Shown one piece after another: positions 46,922 through 56,434 of a stretch of 64,000 nt of DNA (the stretch's first letter is position 1; the number at the start of each line of letters is the position of its first letter). Source of the DNA: Methylomagnum ishizawai. GTDB lineage: Bacteria; Pseudomonadota; Gammaproteobacteria; Methylococcales; Methylococcaceae. The DNA lies in assembly GCF_900155475.1 (NCBI RefSeq), contig NZ_FXAM01000001.1, positions 2,219,501 to 2,283,500 of the forward strand, given 5' to 3'. A program made the position numbers and the translations under genes. The notes under the pieces were generated by a model. That model saw only the letters and a program-made list of their open reading frames with translations. It had not been told where the DNA came from and did no database searches.

Positions 46922-49645
46922 ATGTCCGCAACCATCCCCAAAACCCTGGTCCTCGTCGATGGCTCCTCCTTCCTGTACCGCGCCTTCCACGCCCTGCCGC
47001 CCCTGACCAATTCCAAGGGCCAGCCCACCGGCGCGGTGCTGGGCGTCGCCAATATGCTCAGGAAACTGGTCGCCACCCACGCCACCCGCCATATCGGCGT
47101 GGTGTTCGACGCACCGGGCAAGACCTTCCGCGACCAGTTGTTCGAGCATTACAAGGCCCACCGCCCACCGATGCCGGACGAACTCCGCGTCCAGATCGAA
47201 CCCTTGCGGGCCATTATCCGGGCGCTGGGCTTGCCGTTGTTGGTGGAACACGGGGTGGAGGCCGACGACGTGATCGGCACGCTGGCGACCCAGGCTGCGG
47301 GGCTGGGCTACCGGGTGGTGATTTCGACCGGCGACAAGGACATGGCGCAATTGGTCTGCGACCGGGTGACGCTGGAAAACACCCTGTTCGACAAGACCCT
47401 GGACCGTGCAGGTGTGATCGAGAAGTTCGGGGTGCCGCCGGAATGCATTGTCGATTATCTGGCCCTGGTCGGCGACAGCGCCGACAACATCCCCGGCGTG
47501 GACAAGGTCGGGCCGAAGACTGCGGCCAAGTGGTTGCGGCAATATGGCTCGCTCGACGCCCTGATCGAGAACGCCGCCGCCATCTCCGGCAAAGTCGGCG
47601 AGAACCTTAGGGCCGCGCTGGATAAGATTCCGCTGTCGCGCCAACTCGCCACCCTCCGCTGCGATGTGCCGCTGGAGTTAGGGCCGGACGATCTGGTCTG
47701 CGCCGAACCCGACCGCGCTGCCCTGCGCGGCTTGCTGGTCGAATTGGAATTCGGTTCCTGGCTCAAGCAACTGGACGCCGCCGGCGACGCCCCGCTGCCG
47801 GAAGCCAAGCCGCAAGCTCCCCGGATCGAAGCCCGCTATGAGACCGTGCTGACCCTGGCGGACTTGGATATTTGGCTCGACCGTTTGCAACAAGCCGAAC
47901 TGTTCGCTTTCGACACCGAAACCACCAGCCTGGATTACATGCGGGCCGAGATCGTCGGGCTATCGTTCGCGGTGCAACCGGGCCATGCGGCCTACGTGCC
48001 CCTGGCCCACAACTACCCCGGCGTGCCCGACCAACTCGACCGCGCCGCCGTGCTGGCCCGGTTCAAGCCCCTGCTGGAAGACCCCCACCGCGCCAAGCTG
48101 GGCCAGAACCTCAAATACGACGCCAATGTGCTGGTCAATCATGGCATCGCCCTCGCAGGCATCCGCCACGACACCATGTTGCAATCCTATGTGCTGGACA
48201 GCACTGCCAGCCGCCACGATATGGATTCCCTGGCCCTGCATTATCTCCAGTACCACACCCTCGGCTACGAGGACGTGGCCGGCAAAGGGGCCAAGCAAAT
48301 CCCGTTCGAGCAGGTTGGTATCGAAGAAGCCACCCGCTACGCCGCCGAGGATGCCGATATCACCTTGCGCCTGCACCAACATTTGTGGCCGCTGGTGGAG
48401 GCCAAGGACCGCCTGCGCGGCCTTTACGACAGCGTGGAGATTCCGCTGGTGCCGGTGTTGTCGCGGATCGAGCGGACCGGGGTGTTGGTGGATGTGTTCA
48501 AGCTGGGCGAACAAAGCCGCGAATTGGAACGGCGCCTGGCCGAGATCGAACGGGAAGCCCACGTCGTCGCCGGACAGCCCTTCAACCTGGGTTCGCCCAA
48601 GCAAATCCAGGCCATCCTCTACGACAAGCAGAACCTGCCGGTTTTCAAGAAAACCCCCAAAGGCCAGCCCTCGACCGATGAATCGGTGCTGGCCGATCTG
48701 GCTGACAAGGGCTATGAACTGCCACGCTTGATCCTCGACCACCGCTCGGTCGCCAAGCTGAAATCCACCTACACCGACAAGCTGCCGCAGATGATCGACC
48801 CTAGCACGGGCCGGGTGCATACCTCGTATCACCAAGCCGTGGCGGCGACCGGGCGGCTGTCGTCGTCCGATCCCAATTTGCAGAACATCCCGGTCCGCAC
48901 CGAAGCAGGCCGCCGTATCCGCCAGGCTTTCGTGGCCCCGGACGGTTATCGCATGGTGGCGGCGGATTATTCCCAGATCGAGCTACGGATCATGGCCCAT
49001 TTTTCGGGCGACCCGAACCTTTGCGCCGCCTTCGCCGATAACGCCGATGTCCACCGCCACACCGCCGCCGAAGTGTTCGGCGTGGCCCCCGACCAAGTGA
49101 CCCCGGATCAGCGCCGTTCGGCCAAGGCCATCAATTTCGGCTTGATCTATGGCATGTCGGCCTTCGGCCTCGCCCAGCAATTGGGCATCGAGCGAGGTTT
49201 GGCCCAGGCTTATATCGACGCCTATTTCCGGCGCTATCCCGGCGTCAAGGCCTTCATGGACCAGACCCGCGAATCCGCCAAGGCCAACGGCTACGTGGAA
49301 ACCCTGTTCGGGCGCAGGCTCTATATCCCGGAGATCGATTCCCGCAACGCCCAGCGCCGCCAATACGCCGAGCGCACCGCTATCAACGCGCCCATGCAAG
49401 GGACGGCGGCGGACATCATCAAGCGGGCGATGATCGCGGTGGATGGCTGGATTCAAGGCCAGCCCGAACCCGGCGCGGTCAAGATGATCATGCAGGTCCA
49501 CGACGAACTGGTGTTCGAGGTGCGGGAAGACCTCGTGGCGCGGACCCGCGCCGAAATCCGCGTCTTGATGTGCGCGGCGGCGGAATTGGCGGTGCCGTTG
49601 TTGGTGGAGGTGGGCGTCGGCGGGAATTGGGACGAGGCGCATTGA
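46922..49645 (+). CDS. polA: DNA polymerase I
   Basis: The 907-aa enzyme has all three PolI parts. The 5' nuclease is at residues 1 to about 300 (LVDGSSFLYRAFHAL; VEADDVIGTLA near 117). The 3'-5' exonuclease is at about 310-500, with intact acidic residues in FDTETTSLD near 329. The polymerase is at about 520-907 (ATGRLSSSDPNLQNIPVR near 645, VAADYSQIELRIMAHFS near 680, INFGLIYGMSAFGLA near 740 and the metal-binding VHDELVFEV near 860). It functions in repair and Okazaki-fragment processing. The start MSATIPKTLVLVDGSS at 46922 is the usual form. It is divergent from the phospholipase gene. Confidence 0.97.
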   Translation: MSATIPKTLVLVDGSSFLYRAFHALPPLTNSKGQPTGAVLGVANMLRKLVATHATRHIGVVFDAPGKTFRDQLFEHYKAHRPPMPDELRVQIEPLRAIIRALGLPLLVEHGVEADDVIGTLATQAAGLGYRVVISTGDKDMAQLVCDRVTLENTLFDKTLDRAGVIEKFGVPPECIVDYLALVGDSADNIPGVDKVGPKTAAKWLRQYGSLDALIENAAAISGKVGENLRAALDKIPLSRQLATLRCDVPLELGPDDLVCAEPDRAALRGLLVELEFGSWLKQLDAAGDAPLPEAKPQAPRIEARYETVLTLADLDIWLDRLQQAELFAFDTETTSLDYMRAEIVGLSFAVQPGHAAYVPLAHNYPGVPDQLDRAAVLARFKPLLEDPHRAKLGQNLKYDANVLVNHGIALAGIRHDTMLQSYVLDSTASRHDMDSLALHYLQYHTLGYEDVAGKGAKQIPFEQVGIEEATRYAAEDADITLRLHQHLWPLVEAKDRLRGLYDSVEIPLVPVLSRIERTGVLVDVFKLGEQSRELERRLAEIEREAHVVAGQPFNLGSPKQIQAILYDKQNLPVFKKTPKGQPSTDESVLADLADKGYELPRLILDHRSVAKLKSTYTDKLPQMIDPSTGRVHTSYHQAVAATGRLSSSDPNLQNIPVRTEAGRRIRQAFVAPDGYRMVAADYSQIELRIMAHFSGDPNLCAAFADNADVHRHTAAEVFGVAPDQVTPDQRRSAKAINFGLIYGMSAFGLAQQLGIERGLAQAYIDAYFRRYPGVKAFMDQTRESAKANGYVETLFGRRLYIPEIDSRNAQRRQYAERTAINAPMQGTAADIIKRAMIAVDGWIQGQPEPGAVKMIMQVHDELVFEVREDLVARTRAEIRVLMCAAAELAVPLLVEVGVGGNWDEAH

Positions 49646-49690
49646 ACGCATGGCGCTCCGGGCGCGAACACCCACCCCCGGCCATGAAAA

Positions 49691-49718
49691 AGCCAAAGCC
49701 GGGGAACCGGCTTTGGCT
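49691..49718. terminator. hairpin terminator between convergent polA and dabB
   Basis: AGCCAAAGCCGG pairs with CCGGCTTTGGCT around GGAA. On the minus strand the stem is followed by a T-run (complement of AAAA at 49687-49690), so it ends the dabAB transcript. It could also end polA on the plus strand, though no T-run follows there. Confidence 0.85.
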
Positions 49719-49735
49719 GTTGGCGGAAGGGGCGC

Positions 49736-51676
49736 TTATTTTTCCGGGAGGAACCCCGGCCCGGCCAGGCCCGGCCGCCAAGCTGCCACCGGTTCGCTGC
49801 CCGCCGCCGGGTCGCGCACCTCGACCGGCCGGCCCAGGCACAGCCGCTGGAACACGCCCGCCGCCGCGATGCCGTTCAGCACGAACGAGAGCGCGATCAA
49901 GGCCACCAACCAGGGGAAGTGTTCGCTGACATGGTAGAGCAGCAAATCCTCGCCGATGAAGGCGGGCGTGACCGGGAAGCTGACCAGCCCCAGGAAGCAC
50001 AGGAACAGCAGGATCGACAGCGCGGGCTTGCGCTCGGCCATGGCCCGGTAGGCATAGGGCGCGGCGGCGAAGTCGTCCCCTTTGAGCAATAGGGCGAGGA
50101 GTCCCAACCCCAGGCACCAGGCCGGCAGGAGGCCGCTCAGGAATAGCTCGACATGGTCAGCCGCGTTGTCGCCCGCCAACCAGGCCACGCCGCCGCTCAA
50201 AAGGCCGCTGAAACCCACCAGGTTCCACACCCGGAACACATCGCGCTTTTCCGCGAACGCGCCCAGGGAAGCGACGAGCATCGCCAGCGCCGCCGGAATC
50301 GCCAGATAAGGCCGGGGCAACAGCCCGCTTTCGAGTCCCAGCCAGCCCAACCCGATCACGCCCAAGGCCACCCCGAGCTTACGCCAGGGATCGACGGCGT
50401 TGATCGCCGCGCCCGTCCGTTTCAAAGGTTCCCACAGCACGGCCCTCACCCCGGTTTCCAGGTTGAACTCCTGTAGGGCGAGGACTTGCAGGGTGGTTTC
50501 CAGCGCCTCGGGCAGGCTGCTACGCAGGGAGCGCGGCAGATGCCGGGCGAAGGCGCTGTGCTTGATATCGAAGCCGGTGTTGGCGGCCCCTTCGACCCTG
50601 AGCAAATGGGCGACGATGGAGGGCGACACCAACAGTTGATAGCAGCGCAGGAAGGTATTGCCCATGAAATGCAGCAAGACCAGGGATTCCAAGCCCAGCG
50701 CCAGTTCCATGAACATGAAGCCCACCTGGGCGATGGAGGCGTAGGCGATCTGGCCCTTGATATTGGATTGGGCCTTTTCCGCCACGCTGGCGACGATCAC
50801 GGTCAAGAGTCCGATGGTCAGCACCAGCGCCCGCGACAAGAACTCGAAGCCCCAAATCGGCAAGGTCCGCAGCAGCAGGAACACGCCCAGATGTACCGAC
50901 AAGGCCCCGTAGAAAATCGCGCTCGACGGCGTCGGTCCCTCCATGGCGCGGGGCAGCCAGAAGCAGAACGGGAACTGGGCCGATTTCCCCGAGGCCGCGA
51001 TCACCAGGCACAGTGACAGCGCGAACAAACCCAAGGTCCCGCCCGGTGGCACCGCGCCCTGGCCGAAGACCGCGCCTAATTGGCTGAAATGGTTGCTGCC
51101 GTGCAGGAATAAATCCATCAGCAGGGCACCCAGCAACAGCCCCAGGTCGCAGAAGCGGTAGACGGTATAGGCCCGCAAGGCGTTGCGGATCGGCTGCGCC
51201 CGGTGCCGGTAGAACGCGATCAGGAGGAACGAGGCGATGCCGACGATTTCCCAGCCCGCGAACAACATATCCAGCGAACCCGACAAAATCACCATGTTCA
51301 GCCCGAACACGAAGCCGAAGATGGTCAGGAAGAAGCGCTTATATCCCAGCTCGCGGTGCAGGTAATACCGGCAATAGCGCACGATGACCGAGAAAATCAC
51401 CCAGGTGCAGAACAAATAGGCCGCGCCCACCGGGTCCAGGTAGAACAGGATATGGAAATGGTATTCGGCCTGTTCGTACAGCGTGACCCACAGATATTCA
51501 TGGGCCGGGAAGCCCTCGAACGCCCAGGTCGCCAACAGTCCCAGGATCGCCGCGCCCATGGCATGGGTGGCCCAGAAACTGATATTGGCGACCCGCCGTT
51601 CGCTCGAACCCAGGACGAAAATCAGCAGCCAACCCAACAGCGGCAGGAATTGGCAAGCCACAAGCAAGCTGTTCAT
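49736..51676 (-). CDS. dabB: DabB, NuoL/MrpA-like membrane subunit of the DIC accumulation complex
   Basis: The 646-aa protein is a proton-antiporter-like membrane subunit (about 16 helices) of the NADH-quinone oxidoreductase subunit 5 family. Marks are GWEIVGIASFLLIAFYRHR near residue 135, ASGKSAQFPFCFWLPRAMEGPTPSSA near 225 and KGQIAYASIAQVGFMFME near 300. In DabAB complexes this subunit couples cation movement to CO2 conversion by DabA. The start MNSLLVACQF was set at the ATGA overlap with dabA; the frame continues upstream within dabA without similarity. The adjacent DabA identifies it; alone it could be mistaken for NuoL. Confidence 0.92.
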   Translation of the reverse strand: MNSLLVACQFLPLLGWLLIFVLGSSERRVANISFWATHAMGAAILGLLATWAFEGFPAHEYLWVTLYEQAEYHFHILFYLDPVGAAYLFCTWVIFSVIVRYCRYYLHRELGYKRFFLTIFGFVFGLNMVILSGSLDMLFAGWEIVGIASFLLIAFYRHRAQPIRNALRAYTVYRFCDLGLLLGALLMDLFLHGSNHFSQLGAVFGQGAVPPGGTLGLFALSLCLVIAASGKSAQFPFCFWLPRAMEGPTPSSAIFYGALSVHLGVFLLLRTLPIWGFEFLSRALVLTIGLLTVIVASVAEKAQSNIKGQIAYASIAQVGFMFMELALGLESLVLLHFMGNTFLRCYQLLVSPSIVAHLLRVEGAANTGFDIKHSAFARHLPRSLRSSLPEALETTLQVLALQEFNLETGVRAVLWEPLKRTGAAINAVDPWRKLGVALGVIGLGWLGLESGLLPRPYLAIPAALAMLVASLGAFAEKRDVFRVWNLVGFSGLLSGGVAWLAGDNAADHVELFLSGLLPAWCLGLGLLALLLKGDDFAAAPYAYRAMAERKPALSILLFLCFLGLVSFPVTPAFIGEDLLLYHVSEHFPWLVALIALSFVLNGIAAAGVFQRLCLGRPVEVRDPAAGSEPVAAWRPGLAGPGFLPEK

Positions 51677-54264
51677 ACGGACTCCTTGACGAGGCGGTGG
51701 ACCGGGATGGTGCGGGTATGGCCGGGGAAGATATCGAGCGAGCAGGCGGCTTGCGGCACCGGGATGTCGGTGGGCAGGTCCAAGGGTTCCCAGCCATGCG
51801 GGGTGTAGAGCAGGGTTTCCCACGTGTCGGGATGGCAGGACACCAGCCGCACCCATTCGTTATCCAGCCATTCCTGGAGCGCCCCCAGCCGCTGGTAGGC
51901 GGCGTGGATCACCCTGGGGCTTTGCTCGATGACGATGAGCAGCCGGGCCGGTTCGTGGACCTCGATCATCTGCGAGGGCAGGCCGGTCCTCAAATCGCCG
52001 TCCACGCCATTGGCGACCCCCAGCAGCCCGATGACGTTGTGCGGCAGCTTGGTGCCCGCGCCGTAGACCGAGTTATCCACCCGCGAGAACAGATATTCCA
52101 GGTTGATGCCGCCACAGACCGGGATGATGGCGTTGAGGATGCGCAGCAGGATATCACCCTCCGGGTCGGAATCCGGGTCGTAGGAATGCAGGAAGGCCCG
52201 GCGGTCCAGGAACAGGTCGGCGGTCAGGCGGCGGCGTCCGACCACGCAATACAAGTTGTTGGAATGGTTCAACTCGGGCCGCGGCTCGAAGATCGAGGTC
52301 GCCCGCGATTGCACATGCTGGTGCGAGAGTTCCGGGTCCGTACCTTGCGGTCCCAACTCGAACCAGCGGCAACGTTCGTGGGCATTGCGGCGTAGCGCTG
52401 CGGCCATGGCGGCCTGGAACGCCGCCCAGCCTTGGGGTTCCCGTTCCCAGGTGTGCTGGTCGAAATATTGGATTTCGTCGCGGCTGGTGTTGTGCAGCGC
52501 CGCCACGAACCGGGTGGCGTCCGGGATGTCGATGCCGCGTTCCCGCAACAAGCCCCGCACGATGCCATCGTTCGCCATCTGGGCGAAGGCGCGGGCATTG
52601 GGCGCACCCGGCTTGCCGGCGCAGGCGCCGCAATCGTAGGCGGCGAAATGCGGGTTGTTGACGCTGCTGGACCCGTGCGCCACCACCACCACCAGCGGCG
52701 CGAAATCATGGGTCAAGCCGATGGTGCGGAGGATGCCTTCCAGCTTGTCGGCCATCTCGCCGTAGGAAAAGCCCAGGAAGCGGCCTTGTTCGTCCGGTTC
52801 GTCGCTCTCGCGCAGGAGGTGCAATTCGGTATGGGCGTCGATCTCGCCGAGGTGCTTGATCTTGGGCAGTTTGGAGCCGGGCCGGAACACCTCGAACGCC
52901 AAGCGGGCGGCATAGCCCAGGCCCAAGGCTTGGGTGAAAATCCAGCCCCGCAGCGCCGAATTCGATTTGAGGTGCAGCTTGGAAAAATCGGGTTGGATCG
53001 GCTTTTTCTTGCCATCGGTGGAACCGACCGCCGATTCCACCACCAGATGGCGCGGCGTCACCACCACCGGGCATTGCGCCACTGGATAGGCGTCGTCGAT
53101 GCCCTTGTACAGGAAATCGATGCCGAAGAAACCCGCCGCGCCATAGGTGGCGATGCGCGGATCGAGTTCTTCCAAATGGCGGCGCAAGGAGCATTCGCGG
53201 TCGTCGAGGCAGAACAGCGCCTGGGCGGTGGCGGTCGGCGTTTTGGCCGCGCCGCCTGTTGCGGGCAGCGCCCGCAGCAATTCCGCGTACAGGGAGAACT
53301 CCATGGCTTCGTGCCAGACCTTGAGCCGCAGCGGCACCACGGGCCGGGCCAGGGCGTCGGCCAGCCGGTCCACTTGGTCGAGGCGCGGTGTCGCGGCGAC
53401 CGGGATGCAATCCGCCCCGCGCTTGCCGCGCAGGAAGGCCAGTTCCAGCGCCAGTTCCAGGGCGATGAACTCTTTCAGCGTGATGCGGCGGCGGGCCAGG
53501 AGGGCGTCCGGCGCGGTCTCGATCACCCGCACCATCCCGGCCCAACCCGGGTGGGCCAGCAGCATTTCCAACAGATATTGCTCGTACAAGCTTTCATCGC
53601 CCACGATGCGGGCGAGGCAGGCGCGGATGGCCGCATCCGGGGTTTGGTTGATGGCGGCGCGGGCCTCGGGTTCCTGGAACGGGTACAGCGGGATGAAGCC
53701 GCCTTCCACCAGCCGCCACACGCAATCCCAGAAGCTTTCCCCGGCCTGGGCGACGGTCCAGCGGCTGATGCCCTGGTCCAGGAAATTCGCGGTCAGGCGG
53801 AACAATATGGGTTGGACCAGGGCGTTCAGGTTCACGCCGATATGGGTGAGCCAGCGCTCCCGGATGCCGTGGTTGGCGAGCGAAACCGGCGGGTAATGCA
53901 CGGTCTGGTCCGGCTCGAACAGCGAGCGGCGCAGGGCGTCGCGCTTGACGGGGTCGGATTCGGCGCGGGCGACGGCCCAGTCGATGGCGAACGTCCCGAT
54001 CCGGCCCGCACGGTGGCGGGCTTGGTAATCGGCCAGGGGCAGGTAGCTATGGGCGCCGAAGATTTTCGCCGCCAGCGCCACGCCTTCGTGGAAGGGACGG
54101 TCCTGCACCGCGTGCAAGGTGTTGTGGTGGACGAAATCCTTGATGGGCTGTTGGGTGGGTAGCCAATGGGCGATATGGTCTATCGCGGAATCCAAGCTGA
54201 ATCGGTGGGCCGGGGTGCCGCCCGTGATGGCCACCGATTCCGCGTCGTAGCTTGCTCTGTACAT
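51673..54264 (-). CDS. dabA: DabA (DUF2309), carbonic-anhydrase-like subunit of the DIC accumulation complex
   Basis: The 863-aa protein belongs to the DUF2309 family, which with DabB forms a membrane-energised CO2-to-bicarbonate converter. The zinc-site residues of the family are visible: Cys and Asp in FCLDDREC (near 352 and 354), His in VVAHGSSS (near 528) and Cys in AAYDCGACAG (near 543). The N-terminal PIKDFVHHNTLH near residue 40 is also conserved. The start MYRASYD at 54264 fits; the upstream extension is not family-like. It overlaps dabB by four bases. Its role is to accumulate bicarbonate in the cytoplasm for carboxylases. Confidence 0.95.
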   Translation of the reverse strand: MYRASYDAESVAITGGTPAHRFSLDSAIDHIAHWLPTQQPIKDFVHHNTLHAVQDRPFHEGVALAAKIFGAHSYLPLADYQARHRAGRIGTFAIDWAVARAESDPVKRDALRRSLFEPDQTVHYPPVSLANHGIRERWLTHIGVNLNALVQPILFRLTANFLDQGISRWTVAQAGESFWDCVWRLVEGGFIPLYPFQEPEARAAINQTPDAAIRACLARIVGDESLYEQYLLEMLLAHPGWAGMVRVIETAPDALLARRRITLKEFIALELALELAFLRGKRGADCIPVAATPRLDQVDRLADALARPVVPLRLKVWHEAMEFSLYAELLRALPATGGAAKTPTATAQALFCLDDRECSLRRHLEELDPRIATYGAAGFFGIDFLYKGIDDAYPVAQCPVVVTPRHLVVESAVGSTDGKKKPIQPDFSKLHLKSNSALRGWIFTQALGLGYAARLAFEVFRPGSKLPKIKHLGEIDAHTELHLLRESDEPDEQGRFLGFSYGEMADKLEGILRTIGLTHDFAPLVVVVAHGSSSVNNPHFAAYDCGACAGKPGAPNARAFAQMANDGIVRGLLRERGIDIPDATRFVAALHNTSRDEIQYFDQHTWEREPQGWAAFQAAMAAALRRNAHERCRWFELGPQGTDPELSHQHVQSRATSIFEPRPELNHSNNLYCVVGRRRLTADLFLDRRAFLHSYDPDSDPEGDILLRILNAIIPVCGGINLEYLFSRVDNSVYGAGTKLPHNVIGLLGVANGVDGDLRTGLPSQMIEVHEPARLLIVIEQSPRVIHAAYQRLGALQEWLDNEWVRLVSCHPDTWETLLYTPHGWEPLDLPTDIPVPQAACSLDIFPGHTRTIPVHRLVKESV

Positions 54265-54639
54265 GGGCTTTGAACCAAGGTAGGGGAAAGGACGCCTCCG
54301 GGGTGGGGAAGGGGGAGGCTCCTGATGCCAGGCGGGGGATGTAAACCCATGGGCCTGGGTCTTGGCGACCGCATAGCATGATTCGCGCCATTTTATGGTG
54401 ATTGGTGAATCAATGACTTGGAGCGGATGGGCCGGGAATTCCGGCGGGGGCGTGGTCAAAATGAACCAGCGGGGATGGGGCTTGAACCAGTGCGCCCTTT
54501 GGCGTTCGAGATTCGCCATCCCTGGTTCGGGCGGACTTTCGGCTATCGCGGGCGGTTCGAGGTGCCGGGGGATTGAGCCGGGGTGGAACTGGAATCCAGG
54601 GCGGCGGGACGCCCCGGATTCCGCTACGCTCCGTCCGGG
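54265..54639. other. dabA upstream region and purK downstream region
   Basis: These 375 bases must hold the dabAB promoter. A small symmetric motif, ATTG and CAAT with a 6-base spacer, lies near 54399-54412 and could be an operator. The second copy of the 20-base dispersed repeat covers 54621-54640, ending on the purK stop codon. No gene is supported. Confidence 0.4.
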
Positions 54640-54640
54640 C
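54621..54640. repeat. 20-base dispersed repeat, copy 2
   Basis: It matches 43711-43730 at 19 of 20 positions in the same orientation, and touches the last base of the purK stop codon. Confidence 0.5.
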
Positions 54641-55773
54641 TACGGATTCTGCAACATCCGCTTCAATTCCAAAGCCTGCGCCAAGGTGCTGTCCACCGCG
54701 TCGCCCAGCACGTTGAAATGCCCCATCTTGCGGCCGATGCGGGCGGTTTTCTTGCCGTAGAGGTGGAGCTTGGCGTTGGGCAGGCTGAGGAGCTTGTCCC
54801 AGGCCGGTTCGTCGTCGCGCCAGATATCGCCCAACAGGTTGACCATCACCACCGGGCTGAGCAAGCGGGTGGAACCGGGCGGCAGGCCGCACAAGGTCCG
54901 CACCTGCTGCTCGAATTGGTCGTTGATGCAGGCGTCGAGGGTGTAATGGCCGCTGTTATGGGGGCGCGGGGCGATTTCGTTGATGACCAGTTCGTCGCCA
55001 CCCAGCACGAAGAATTCCACCGCCAGCACGCCCCGGTAATCCATGGCTTCGGCCAGTTGCAAAGCCATGTCCCGCGCCCGTTGCGCCACGGCGGGGGCAA
55101 CCCTGGCCGGGACGATGCTGATATCGAGGATGCCGGCTTCGTGTTGGTTCTCGGCCACCGGGAAGGTGGTGGTTTCGCCGGGGCCGGTGCGGGCCACGAT
55201 CACCGAGACCTCGGTCTTGAGGTTCAAGCGCCGTTCCAGTACACAGGGCTTTTGGCCCAGTTGCGCGAACGCGGCCTGGGTTTCCTCGACCGTCGCGACC
55301 CGGATTTGCCCCTTGCCGTCGTAGCCCAGGCGGGCCAGCTTGAGGATGCCGGGCAGATGGCCGCTCAAGTCCTGTTCCAAATCCTGGGCGGTTTCGATGG
55401 CGAGGAACGGGGCCACCGCGAGACCGGCTCCGGCGATATAGCGTTTTTCGGCGATGCGGTCCTGGGCGATGGAGACGCTGTCCGCCGAGGGGCTGACGCG
55501 GGTGCGTTCGGCCAGACGGCGCAGGCTTTCGGCGGGCACGTTCTCGAATTCGGTGGTGACGGCGGCGCAGGTCGCGGCCAGTTCGTCCAGGGCCGCCGGG
55601 TCGTCGTAGGCGGCGCGGAGGTGGACATCGGCCAAGCCGCCCGCCGGGCTTTCCGGGTCCGGGTCGAGGACGGTGACGCGGTAGCCCATGGCCCGCGCCG
55701 CGATAGTGAACATGCGGCCCAGTTGGCCGCCGCCCAACATGCCCAGCATGGCATTCGGCAGGATGTGTTTCAT
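54640..55773 (-). CDS. purK: 5-(carboxyamino)imidazole ribonucleotide synthase
   Basis: The 377-aa ATP-grasp enzyme converts AIR and bicarbonate to N5-CAIR in purine synthesis. The N-terminal MLGMLGGGQLGRMF (residues about 9-22), VTTEFENVPAE near 75, GYDGKGQ near 150 and EFFVLGGDELVINEIAPRPHNSGHYT near 250 are characteristic. The start MKHILPNAML at 55773 gives the normal length. It follows purE with a 38-base gap as purE-purK, the common pair. Confidence 0.96.
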   Translation of the reverse strand: MKHILPNAMLGMLGGGQLGRMFTIAARAMGYRVTVLDPDPESPAGGLADVHLRAAYDDPAALDELAATCAAVTTEFENVPAESLRRLAERTRVSPSADSVSIAQDRIAEKRYIAGAGLAVAPFLAIETAQDLEQDLSGHLPGILKLARLGYDGKGQIRVATVEETQAAFAQLGQKPCVLERRLNLKTEVSVIVARTGPGETTTFPVAENQHEAGILDISIVPARVAPAVAQRARDMALQLAEAMDYRGVLAVEFFVLGGDELVINEIAPRPHNSGHYTLDACINDQFEQQVRTLCGLPPGSTRLLSPVVMVNLLGDIWRDDEPAWDKLLSLPNAKLHLYGKKTARIGRKMGHFNVLGDAVDSTLAQALELKRMLQNP

Positions 55774-55811
55774 AACGGAGCCTCTTGCTCGGGAAGGGAG
55801 AGGATGCGGAT

Positions 55812-56300
55812 TCAATCCAGTTCTGGCAATGCGGCGGCGAGGACGCTTTCAGTTTGTTTCCGGCGGAATTCGGCCAGCCGGGCTTGGAGGGCGGGATCGT
55901 GGTGGGCGAGCAGGGCGGCGGCGAACAGCCCGGCGTTGACCGCGCCCGCTTCGCCGATGGCGAAGGTGGCGACCGGGATGCCCTTGGGCATTTGCACGAT
56001 GGAATACAGCGAATCCAAGCCCTTGAGATATTTGCTGGGCACCGGCACGCCCAGGATCGGCAGCGTGGTTTTGGCCGCCAGCATCCCCGGTAGATGGGCC
56101 GCGCCCCCGGCTCCGGCGATGATGGCCTTGAGTCCCCGCGCCTGGGCCGTTTCCGCGTATTGGAACAGCAAGTCCGGTGTCCTGTGGGCGGAAACCACCT
56201 GGGTTTCGTAGCCGACGCCCAAGTCCTTCAATTGCCGGGCCGCGTGCCGCATGACTTCCCAGTCGCTGGTGCTGCCCATGACGATGCCGATTTCTACCAT
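55812..56300 (-). CDS. purE: N5-carboxyaminoimidazole ribonucleotide mutase
   Basis: The 162-aa class I PurE rearranges N5-CAIR to CAIR. The opening [23 protein letters not shown] near residue 45, [14 protein letters not shown] near 70 and [19 protein letters not shown] near 90 are conserved. The start was placed at MVEIGIV (56300); a further in-frame ATG 18 bases upstream is less likely. It is first in the purEK operon and divergent from ubiG. Confidence 0.95.
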   Translation of the reverse strand: MVEIGIVMGSTSDWEVMRHAARQLKDLGVGYETQVVSAHRTPDLLFQYAETAQARGLKAIIAGAGGAAHLPGMLAAKTTLPILGVPVPSKYLKGLDSLYSIVQMPKGIPVATFAIGEAGAVNAGLFAAALLAHHDPALQARLAEFRRKQTESVLAAALPELD

Positions 56301-56434
56301 TGCTCCGCGCTCTCGCAAGAAAAAACGGCGATTTTACCTGATTCATATTGGCGGCAAACAATAAGGATGGGTTTCGGTGGTGGCGGGCCTGGGTTATAAA
56401 ACCCGCCTACCGAAATTCCCCAGGAGCGACCCCC

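Noticed and set aside
54399..54412. LysR-type operator before dabA
   Set aside because: The ATTG/CAAT symmetry is too short to support as a regulatory site, so it is only mentioned in the intergenic entry.
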